Source: Palsa-504 sp050010815 (GTDB lineage Bacteria > Actinomycetota > Actinomycetes > Streptosporangiales > Streptosporangiaceae). Taken from it: 6,609 bases of DNA. The position numbers and the translations under genes were made by a program. Positions within the stretch are counted from its first letter, which is position 1; every line of letters begins with the position of its first letter. The stretch covers positions 1 to 6,609 of the forward strand of contig JBEKKH010000458.1 of assembly GCA_050010815.1 (NCBI GenBank), read 5' to 3'. Below the pieces are notes generated by a model that was not told the origin of the DNA, made no database searches, and was given only the letters and a program-made list of their open reading frames with translations. This document shows, in pieces, positions 1 to 4,936 of the stretch.

Positions 1-1688
1 GACTGCTGCTCTGGTTTCCACATGCTGCCGGAGGCGCCGCTGACGGGCTGCTGGACGATGTCCGGGGTGCCCTGCGCGGTGGAGTTCCCGGCCACGGTCA
101 CGTCGTCGCCGGAGTTCTGGGCCTGCAGCTCGCCGTAGCCGCCGGAGACCGGGACGAACTGGAACTGCTGGTTGGACTGGCCGTTACAGGTCCACTGGTC
201 GATCGCCGCGCCGCTCGCGGTGGTGTTCCCGAACACGTCCAGGCACAGTCCGTCGCTGGCCGCGGTCAGCTGGTGATACCCGGACGGGAACCCGCCGCCC
301 GACGATCCGCTCGCCGGCGTCAGGTAGATCGCGAACGCGTCATGGGCGGCCTGGAAGGTGACCGGCACCGTGATGGAGCCACTGGAGGTGCTCACATTCT
401 GGTCGTAGACCACCTGCGGGGAGCTGAGCGGGTACTGATCCGGGATCCGGTCCACGACGACGTTGACGCTGCCGTTGCTTGCCAGCCACGGCACCGAGGC
501 CAGCCCGCTGTAGGTGACGGAAACCGAGCCGGTGTAACCGTTTTCGTCACCGATGATGGCCACGGACCGTTTGGCGGTGCTGTCCTCCGCGGCGGAGATC
601 GCCGTGCTTCCGGCCTCACCGGAGGTGGACACCAGGGAACCGGTCATGTCCGCGTAGTCGCGCATCACCCACCAGTTCCCGTTCGGCACCCAGGACCCGT
701 TGACCTCGGTGAGGACCCCGGTCAGGTTCGGCGTCAGGCAGCACTGCCAGTTCCCGCGCATCGCGTTGGTGTAACCGGACAGGGCGAACCGGTCCAGGTA
801 CCAGGCGGTCACTCCGGCGGTCTGCTGGTCGGCGGGCTGGTACTCGTTCGACGACAGCGGGATGCGCGGCAGTCCGGCGGCCGTCAGGTCGTTGTTGATC
901 GCCTGAGCCACCGTCACCGGGTCGTCACCGTCCCCCTCGTTGTGATTGCTGATCATGTCCGGCGACGTCCCGGCGGACTTGACGTGCGCCAGCCAGGTCG
1001 TCCACTCGCCGGGATTCTGCTGCGGAGTGAACGCGAACGACGGCCCGACGATTGTCGCCCCGGGCGCCAGGCGGCGGATCTGCTGGTAGGCGGTGTCCCA
1101 CATCTGGAAGTACTGGGTGGTGTTCACCCCCGGTCCCCAGAAGATGGACAGCTCCGGCTCGTTCCAGATCTCATAGGCGAACTTCAGCCCGGTCGCCTGC
1201 AGTTCGGGGATCACCGTGTCAAGGAAGGTGACCCAGTTCGAGCAGTTCCCGCTGGTACACGGGTACACGGTGTTCGACGGCTGGCCGGCATCCGCGCCGA
1301 AGATGTCACTGAGCAGCACCTGGTACTGCGCGTGGTATGGCGGCTGGGTCAGCCGTTTCGCCTGCGCGATAATCGTGTTGACGTCGGCCTGGGTGCCGGA
1401 GCCGTTCTGATACCCGTCCCCGATCCACCCACCGGACACGTGCCCGCCGCCGCGGAACGCGTTGATCCCCAGCGGCTCCAGGTACTGGTCCGGCGGCTGG
1501 GTCCCGTCCTGGCTCACCCCGTACAGGAAACCCTCGCCGATGCCGGTCGCCGGGCCGGTTACCGATCCCAGGTTCACGTTCAGCGACTCGGCCGCCACCG
1601 CGGTCTGGGCCGATGCCAGCAGCGGTATTGCCAGGGCCAGCGCCGTCCCAGCCGCGGCCCGACGAAACCATCGTGTTCTCGTGCTCAT
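1..1688 (-). CDS. Secreted clan GH-A glycoside hydrolase (GH39-like) with C-terminal CBM13, partial
   Basis: Open reading frame from ATG at 1688 running off the left edge (562 codons visible, no stop). The start has a strong Shine-Dalgarno (GGAGGAGG, 5 nt spacing). Residues 1-33 form a signal peptide (RTRWFRR, hydrophobic core, then AQTAVAA before ESLNVNL), so the enzyme is exported; the RR pair makes Tat possible. About 34-370 reads as a TIM barrel: YEIWNEPELS contains the Asn-Glu-Pro signature, with Glu177 the likely acid/base, and SSNEYQ places Glu282 as likely nucleophile. A beta-sandwich follows to about 460, then a Gly/Ser linker (SGSSGGGFPSG), then a CBM13 from about 474 with LCLDVFG and NQQF (509). 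The third trefoil repeat, about 40 residues, is missing beyond the edge. Retaining clan GH-A chemistry is well supported. The GH39 assignment is a tentative inference from the overall pattern (FLYGVSQDG, FRGGGH); GH5 or GH30 are alternatives. Neighbouring GH54 and GH27 genes suggest action on arabinogalactan side chains. Confidence 0.82.
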   Translation of the reverse strand, partial: MSTRTRWFRRAAAGTALALAIPLLASAQTAVAAESLNVNLGSVTGPATGIGEGFLYGVSQDGTQPPDQYLEPLGINAFRGGGHVSGGWIGDGYQNGSGTQADVNTIIAQAKRLTQPPYHAQYQVLLSDIFGADAGQPSNTVYPCTSGNCSNWVTFLDTVIPELQATGLKFAYEIWNEPELSIFWGPGVNTTQYFQMWDTAYQQIRRLAPGATIVGPSFAFTPQQNPGEWTTWLAHVKSAGTSPDMISNHNEGDGDDPVTVAQAINNDLTAAGLPRIPLSSNEYQPADQQTAGVTAWYLDRFALSGYTNAMRGNWQCCLTPNLTGVLTEVNGSWVPNGNWWVMRDYADMTGSLVSTSGEAGSTAISAAEDSTAKRSVAIIGDENGYTGSVSVTYSGLASVPWLASNGSVNVVVDRIPDQYPLSSPQVVYDQNVSTSSGSITVPVTFQAAHDAFAIYLTPASGSSGGGFPSGYHQLTAASDGLCLDVFGNTTASGAAIDQWTCNGQSNQQFQFVPVSGGYGELQAQNSGDDVTVAGNSTAQGTPDIVQQPVSGASGSMWKPEQQ

Positions 1689-1693
1689 GGAAG

Positions 1694-1701
1694 CCTCCTC
1701 C
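1694..1701 (-). promoter_or_regulatory. Ribosome binding site of the GH39-like gene
   Basis: On the minus strand this reads GGAGGAGG and ends 5 nt before the ATG at 1688. It is the best Shine-Dalgarno in the window and decides the start of that gene. Confidence 0.8.
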
Positions 1702-1708
1702 GGTATCG

Positions 1709-1729
1709 GGCGCCACCCGATGTGGCGCC
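1709..1729 (-). other. Leader hairpin between operator and ribosome binding site
   Basis: GGCGCCA (1709-1715) and TGGCGCC (1723-1729) are a perfect 7-bp inverted repeat with a 7-nt loop. It lies just downstream of the double operator and 7 nt upstream of the Shine-Dalgarno of the GH39-like gene, so it would be in that gene's 5' leader. No U-tract follows, so an intrinsic terminator is unlikely. mRNA stabilisation or a modest attenuation effect is possible, but its role is inference. Confidence 0.5.
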
Positions 1730-1730
1730 G

Positions 1731-1762
1731 GTTGTGAGCGCTCACATGTGAGCGCTCACAAC
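1731..1762. promoter_or_regulatory. Double lac-like operator forming a perfect 32-bp palindrome
   Basis: Two exact copies of GTGAGCGCTCAC (1734-1745 and 1748-1759) lie side by side, flanked by GTT and AAC, so that all 32 bases are self-complementary about 1746.5. Each copy is itself a palindrome with a central CG, the hallmark of LacI-family operators, and matches the idealised symmetric form of the E. coli lac operator core. The centres are 14 bp apart. The element sits 43-74 bp upstream of the ATG at 1688 on the minus strand and so should control the GH39-like gene. I see no convincing -35/-10 pair here; CACAAC at the gene-proximal end of the element could be a weak -10 covered by the operator, as at the GH27 promoter. 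Confidence 0.85.
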
Positions 1763-1785
1763 TCAGCTGGCTTTGATAGGAGCCG

Positions 1786-3258
1786 CTAGGGCAGGTGCCA
1801 TTGCTGGTTGGTGCCGCCGTTGCAGGTCCACAGGTCGAGCTGGGTGCCGTTGGCGGTGTTGAAGCCCGGGTCGTCGAGGCACTTGCCGGAGGCGGGGTTG
1901 ACCAGGGTGCCGTTGGACGCCTTCCATTGCTGGTTAGCGCCGCCGTTGCAGTCCCAAAGCTCGATCAGGGTCCCGTTGCCGTAGTTGGCGCCGGTGATGT
2001 CCATGCACTTGCCGTAGACCTGAAGGGTGCCGTCGGGCTGGACGGTCCACTGCTGGTTGACACCGCCGGTGCAGTCCCACATCTGGATCTTGTTGCCGTT
2101 CGCGGTGGAGAAAGCGCTGTCATCCACGCACTTAGCGGAATCGTCACCGGCCGTGATCGGGCCGGACGGCGCGCTGGTCTGGGCGTAGCCGGCCGTGGTG
2201 AGGTCCGCCTGCACCGCGTTCTCGGTGGCGTCGGACGGGTAGCCGGACGTCACGGCCCCCTCGAAGAACTCCCCGGAGGCGCCATTGCTGTTGTCGCCGC
2301 CGGTGCCGAGCAGGATGTCAGCCTCCTCGTGCATCGGCGAGTAGCCGTTCGGCAGCGCACCCGACCAGGTGGTGGTCAGCCCGCCGCTGGTGGCGTTGCC
2401 GTATTTGAGAGTGAAGTTGCTGGTGCCGTTGTTCTTCTCCCAGGCGCTGACGAACGGGTAGTTCACACCCGGATTATTCGCGGTGTTCGGCCCGGTATTG
2501 GTGCTGTACATGCCGTTCTCCAGGTCAGCCTCCACCCACGGGCCGGAGCCGGTGCACCCGCCGAACCAGCAGGCGCTGCCGAACTCGATCGCGTTCATGT
2601 GCCCGTTACCGGTGTCGGTGTGCGACGTCTCGCCGCTGCCGAAGTCGAAGCAGCACTGGTTGTTGTACAGGTTCGAGGAGGTCACCATGTAGACCCCCTC
2701 GGGCTGGGAGCCGGTGGGCACGGTGATGTTGTCGACGCGGTAGCCGGTGCCGGGGGTGATCTTGACCCCGAATGCCTGGTTGCCGTTGATCGTCACCGGC
2801 AGCGCCATGGCGTTCGCCCCGATGTCCGACCCGTTGGGCCCCGGGCCCTTCCAGTAGCCGCCCCAGGAGATCGGCAGGTCGCTATGGTGGGAGCTCTGGT
2901 CGTAGATCTTCGTGATCGTGCAGGTGGTGCCAGCGCAGAACGACACCTGCGGGGCGGCGTTGACGTCGCCACCCGCGGACGTCAGGCCGATGTTCAGGTA
3001 ACTGCTGTCAGAGGAGCGCTGCACCTGATAGAGCGGCCCGCCGTAGGAACCGTAGAGCGCACGCACGGTGCTGTACGCGGCGACGCACGGTGTCCCCCCC
3101 GCGGCGTAGATGTCACACGGAAGCGAGGATGCCGCCATGGCGGCTGGCGCGATGGCGCCACCGCCCGCCGCTACTAGCGCCCCGGCCGTGAGCGTGAGCG
3201 TCGCGCCTGCGAGCAGCAGCCCCTGCCTCACGCGTCGTAGTCTTGACCGGAGAGTCAT
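1786..3258 (-). CDS. Secreted GH54 alpha-L-arabinofuranosidase with C-terminal CBM13
   Basis: A complete 490-residue enzyme predicted to release terminal alpha-L-arabinofuranosyl groups from arabinan, arabinoxylan or arabinogalactan outside the cell. The ATG at 3258 is chosen because AGG lies 6 nt upstream, with a further AAAGG; an in-frame TTG at 3282 is less likely. The signal peptide runs to about residue 42 (PAAMA before ASSLPCD). Residues 43-360 match the GH54 catalytic domain of fungal AbfB: PCDIYAAGGTPCVAAYST at the N-terminus, a vicinal Cys202-Cys203 (NNQCCFDFG), Glu247 in WVEADLENG as nucleophile and Asp322 in GTGGDNSNG as general acid, spaced as in the Aspergillus enzyme. Fungal GH54 proteins carry a CBM42 here. 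This one instead has a CBM13 beta-trefoil (about 367-490) with three NQQW motifs at 401-404, 442-445 and 485-488. The divergent LacI gene and the operators just inside the transcript suggest local repression. Family assignment is very secure; the natural substrate is inferred. Confidence 0.95.
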   Translation of the reverse strand: MTLRSRLRRVRQGLLLAGATLTLTAGALVAAGGGAIAPAAMAASSLPCDIYAAGGTPCVAAYSTVRALYGSYGGPLYQVQRSSDSSYLNIGLTSAGGDVNAAPQVSFCAGTTCTITKIYDQSSHHSDLPISWGGYWKGPGPNGSDIGANAMALPVTINGNQAFGVKITPGTGYRVDNITVPTGSQPEGVYMVTSSNLYNNQCCFDFGSGETSHTDTGNGHMNAIEFGSACWFGGCTGSGPWVEADLENGMYSTNTGPNTANNPGVNYPFVSAWEKNNGTSNFTLKYGNATSGGLTTTWSGALPNGYSPMHEEADILLGTGGDNSNGASGEFFEGAVTSGYPSDATENAVQADLTTAGYAQTSAPSGPITAGDDSAKCVDDSAFSTANGNKIQMWDCTGGVNQQWTVQPDGTLQVYGKCMDITGANYGNGTLIELWDCNGGANQQWKASNGTLVNPASGKCLDDPGFNTANGTQLDLWTCNGGTNQQWHLP

Positions 3259-3356
3259 GGATAACCTGCCTTTCTCACCCAAGTGATCTGTTGTGGGATT
3301 AGGAGCAGGCGCCTGAAGCCATCGTGTCCCCTCGCCTCGGGGCTGCGAGTAGCACT

Positions 3357-3368
3357 CGAATCGATTCG
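3357..3368. promoter_or_regulatory. Second-class LacI-type operator, copy 1
   Basis: CGAATCGATTCG is a perfect 12-bp palindrome with central CG. It lies about 15 bp inside the predicted GH54 transcript, next to copy 2 (centres 13 bp apart). It fits the consensus CGAAYCGRTTCG shared by three sites in this control region, and is probably bound by the adjacent LacI-family repressor. Confidence 0.65.
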
Positions 3369-3369
3369 C

Positions 3370-3381
3370 GCAACCGGTTCG
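3370..3381. promoter_or_regulatory. Second-class LacI-type operator, copy 2
   Basis: GCAACCGGTTCG has the perfect 8-bp core AACCGGTT with central CG and fits the consensus CGAAYCGRTTCG except for its first two bases. It lies at the predicted transcription start of the GH54 gene, immediately after the candidate -10, where a bound repressor would block initiation. Confidence 0.6.
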
Positions 3382-3386
3382 ATGGC

Positions 3387-3415
3387 ATATTACGATCGGA
3401 TTTAGGTGAGATCAA
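3387..3415 (-). promoter_or_regulatory. Candidate promoter of the GH54 gene
   Basis: On the minus strand, TTGATC (3415-3410) and TAATAT (3392-3387) are separated by exactly 17 bp. This is a plausible housekeeping sigma-factor promoter with 4 of 6 matches in each box. The start would be near 3380, giving a leader of about 120 nt. The two operators directly downstream support the placement. Confidence 0.5.
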
Positions 3416-3575
3416 TGGCATTGTTACGAGCCCCGTAGCGGCGAGGCGCCGGCGCGCGTCCCGGTCAGTCGCGATGACCTGGGCATTTGAGCGGCGTAGG
3501 AACTCGTTGAAATTCCACGCGAGCCGAGTGAAACTTACAAGCAACCCTCCGCATGGTCGCGATCCGTAGCCGCAT

Positions 3576-3604
3576 TTGCCGGAGGAAGCTGGAATGGCTA
3601 CATT
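3576..3604 (+). promoter_or_regulatory. Candidate promoter of the LacI-family gene
   Basis: TTGCCG (3576-3581) and TACATT (3599-3604) are spaced 17 bp, with 4 of 6 consensus matches each. The predicted start near 3611 places the third operator at about +8 to +19, the same geometry as on the GH54 side. The boxes are weak on their own. Confidence 0.4.
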
Positions 3605-3616
3605 ACGTAGCGCCCT

Positions 3617-3635
3617 GCGAATCGGTTCGATTCGC
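3617..3635. promoter_or_regulatory. Second-class LacI-type operator, copy 3 (autoregulatory)
   Basis: CGAATCGGTTCG (3618-3629) differs from copy 1 at one base and fits CGAAYCGRTTCG. It is embedded in a longer inverted repeat, GCGAATCG (3617-3624) and CGATTCGC (3628-3635), around GTT, so two overlapping registers are possible. It lies 80-91 bp before the LacI start and just after the candidate promoter, which suggests autorepression. Confidence 0.6.
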
Positions 3636-3708
3636 TGGCGGCCGAGAAGGCGAGCTTGCTCGCCGGACGACATGCGGATGCCCGCGCCAGGGCGCCGGGA
3701 GGAATCCG

Positions 3709-4731
3709 ATGAACATCGGCGAGATCGCCCGCCGTTCCGGAGTGTCACGCAGTACCGTGTCGTATGCGCTCAGCGGCAAGCGCTCGGTAGCCGAGGCGAC
3801 CCGGCGGCGCATTCAGGAAGTCATCGACGAGCTTGACTACCGCCCTAATGCCGCTGCCCGCGCCCTGAAGGAAGGACGCACTCGTACACTCGGCCTGGTC
3901 ATTCCCCCCGCGGCGGAACGGCTGACGTTCATGCAGCTGGAATTCGTCGCCAGCGTCATGGAGGCGGCCGCACACGCGGACCTGGACGTGCTGCTCTCGC
4001 CCTCTGGGGGCGATCATGACCGCTCCTTCGAACGAATCGTCAGCGGACGCCGGGTAGACGGCGTGATCGTGATGGAAATCCGGCTGGATGATCCCCGCCC
4101 CGTGCGGCTGCAACGCGCGGGAATGCCGTTCGTGACAATCGGGCGCACCGCGAGGCCGCACGGGATGTGCTGGGTCGACATCGACTATGCGGCGCTTATC
4201 GGCCGGTGTGTCGACCACCTGGCTGACCTAGGCCACCGCGCTATCGCGCTCATCAACCGCCCGGCCGAACTGGTCTCATCCGGCTACGGTCCCGGGCACC
4301 GGGCGCGGGAAGGTTTCGCCGGTGCGGTCGCACGCCGCGGCATCGAGGGCTCCGAGTTCTGCTGCGCCGATCATGCGCGGGGCGGCCAGGCCTGCGTCGA
4401 GGAAATTCTGCGGACCCATCCCGAGGTCACCGCCATCGCGACGATTAACGAGGCGGCGCTACCCGGCGTCCAGCGAGCGCTGGAGCGCGCCGGGCTGGAG
4501 ATCCCAGGCCGGTTCTCCGTCACCGGAGTCGCGGCGCGGCACTGGGCCGAGCAGTTCCATCCGCAGCTCACCGCAGCCGACGTGCCGGCCACGGACATAG
4601 GGGCGACGGCAGTACGGTTTCTTATCGAGCGCATTGCCGAGCCGGACGCTCCGCCTCGGCATGAAATGGTCGCGCCACCCATCTCGCTACGGAACAGCAC
4701 CGGCCCGGCCGGATACCTGAAACCCGCCTGA
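3709..4731 (+). CDS. LacI-family transcriptional repressor
   Basis: A complete 340-residue regulator of usual LacI/GalR length. The ATG at 3709 is chosen because GGGAGGA ends 5 nt upstream and the HTH begins at residue 2; the frame stays open upstream to 3553, but that extension has no family match. Residues 2-22 form the helix-turn-helix (IGEIARRSGVSRSTVSYALS), and 44-53 (YRPNAAARAL) the hinge helix with the conserved Leu53 lever. About 60-330 is the periplasmic-binding-protein-like sugar domain (LGLVIPP, RRVDGVIV, HLADLGHRAIALIN). At the positions of LacI Tyr17, Gln18 and Arg22 it has Arg14, Ser15 and Tyr19, so it should read a different operator. The usual Asn-Asp ligand motif near the C-terminal lobe is ATINEAALPG (Glu248 for Asp), and the common GFDD segment is GVAARHW, which suggests an unusual effector. 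It likely represses the divergent GH54 gene and itself through the CGAAYCGRTTCG sites. Confidence 0.93.
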   Translation: MNIGEIARRSGVSRSTVSYALSGKRSVAEATRRRIQEVIDELDYRPNAAARALKEGRTRTLGLVIPPAAERLTFMQLEFVASVMEAAAHADLDVLLSPSGGDHDRSFERIVSGRRVDGVIVMEIRLDDPRPVRLQRAGMPFVTIGRTARPHGMCWVDIDYAALIGRCVDHLADLGHRAIALINRPAELVSSGYGPGHRAREGFAGAVARRGIEGSEFCCADHARGGQACVEEILRTHPEVTAIATINEAALPGVQRALERAGLEIPGRFSVTGVAARHWAEQFHPQLTAADVPATDIGATAVRFLIERIAEPDAPPRHEMVAPPISLRNSTGPAGYLKPA

Positions 4732-4736
4732 AACCC
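4716..4736 (+). repeat. Short direct repeat over the LacI stop codon
   Basis: CCTGAAACCC occurs twice (4716-4725 and 4727-4736) with one base between. The second copy contains the stop TGA (4729-4731) of the repressor. Function unknown; it may be a small slippage duplication that set the present C-terminus. Confidence 0.6.
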
Positions 4737-4762
4737 TCTTGACACCCCAGGCGCGGCGGGTT
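4721..4762 (+). terminator. Possible weak terminator or stem after the LacI gene
   Basis: AACCCGCC (4721-4728) and GGCGGGTT (4755-4762) can pair as a perfect 8-bp stem with a 26-nt loop, overlapping the end of the repressor gene. The loop is long and there is no T-run after it, so this is a poor intrinsic terminator. No better candidate is seen in 4732-4844. Confidence 0.25.
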
Positions 4763-4844
4763 CCTCCGGACTGGCGACCACCTGTTTTCCCAGGCTGACT
4801 CCCGAACGCGTGTTTCCGTACGATGACGGCGCGATGACAGAGGG

Positions 4845-4873
4845 TTGACGGCCGGAATGTTAACGCTCACAAT
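4845..4873 (+). promoter_or_regulatory. Promoter of the GH27 alpha-galactosidase gene
   Basis: TTGACG (4845-4850) and CACAAT (4868-4873) are separated by 17 bp, with 5 of 6 and 4 of 6 matches to the housekeeping consensus. The start would be near 4880, leaving a leader of about 42 nt to the GTG. The spacer and -10 are covered by an operator. It is the clearest promoter in the window. Confidence 0.6.
4856..4873. promoter_or_regulatory. Lac-like operator 1 upstream of GH27
   Basis: AATGTTAACGCTCACAAT is an imperfect palindrome with central CG. Its right half, GCTCACAAT, is the ideal lac-like half-site; its left half is degenerate. It overlaps the spacer and -10 of the GH27 promoter, so bound repressor would exclude RNA polymerase. 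Confidence 0.75.
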
Positions 4874-4918
4874 GGTGGCGCTCGCTACTGTGTGCACTAC
4901 TGATCATTACATGAGGTA

Positions 4919-4936
4919 ATTGTGAGCGCTAACAAT
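4919..4936. promoter_or_regulatory. Lac-like operator 2 covering the GH27 start codon
   Basis: ATTGTGAGCGCTAACAAT is an 18-bp palindrome with one mismatched pair and a central CG. The perfect half-site is on the left, the mirror of operator 1, and the two centres are 63 bp apart. The GTG start at 4922 lies inside it. Confidence 0.8.

Larger units (their letters stand above)
3259..3708. other. Divergent control region between GH54 and LacI genes
   Basis: These 450 bp have no credible gene. They hold a candidate promoter for each flanking gene and three operator-like 12-mers (separate entries). On the GH54 side the leader, read on the minus strand, also has a 10-bp palindrome, CAGGCGCCTG (3306-3315), and a short inverted repeat CTCGC/GCGAG (3331-3349); both are weak structures of unknown role. 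Between about 3420 and 3570 I see nothing recognisable. Open frames here lack ribosome binding sites and family motifs. Confidence 0.7.

Noticed and set aside
273..1751. Long plus-strand open frame (492 codons) opposite the GH39-like gene
   Set aside because: It is the antisense of a gene with signal peptide, catalytic motifs and CBM13. Its own translation is Arg/Gly/Val-rich with no family motif, as expected from high-GC antisense frames.
1795..3177. Plus-strand open frame (460 codons) opposite GH54
   Set aside because: Antisense of the GH54 gene, low-complexity Val/Gly/Ala composition, no ribosome binding site or known domain.
3186..3200. GTGAGCGTGAGCG direct repeat resembling lac-like half-sites
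   Set aside because: The half-sites are direct, not inverted, and encode the hydrophobic core of the GH54 signal peptide, so the codons explain the sequence.
3324..3569. Possible 81-codon gene in the divergent control region
   Set aside because: It overlaps the candidate operators and GH54 promoter, lacks a Shine-Dalgarno, and its Arg/Ser-rich product shows no known motif.
3553..3708. 52-codon N-terminal extension of the LacI repressor
   Set aside because: The family begins at the helix-turn-helix, the ATG at 3709 has a well-placed GGGAGGA, and the extension would overlap the promoter and operator.
4739..4744. TTGACA just after the LacI stop as a -35 box
   Set aside because: No acceptable -10 lies 16-19 bp downstream; the TTGACG at 4845 with its spaced CACAAT is a better promoter.
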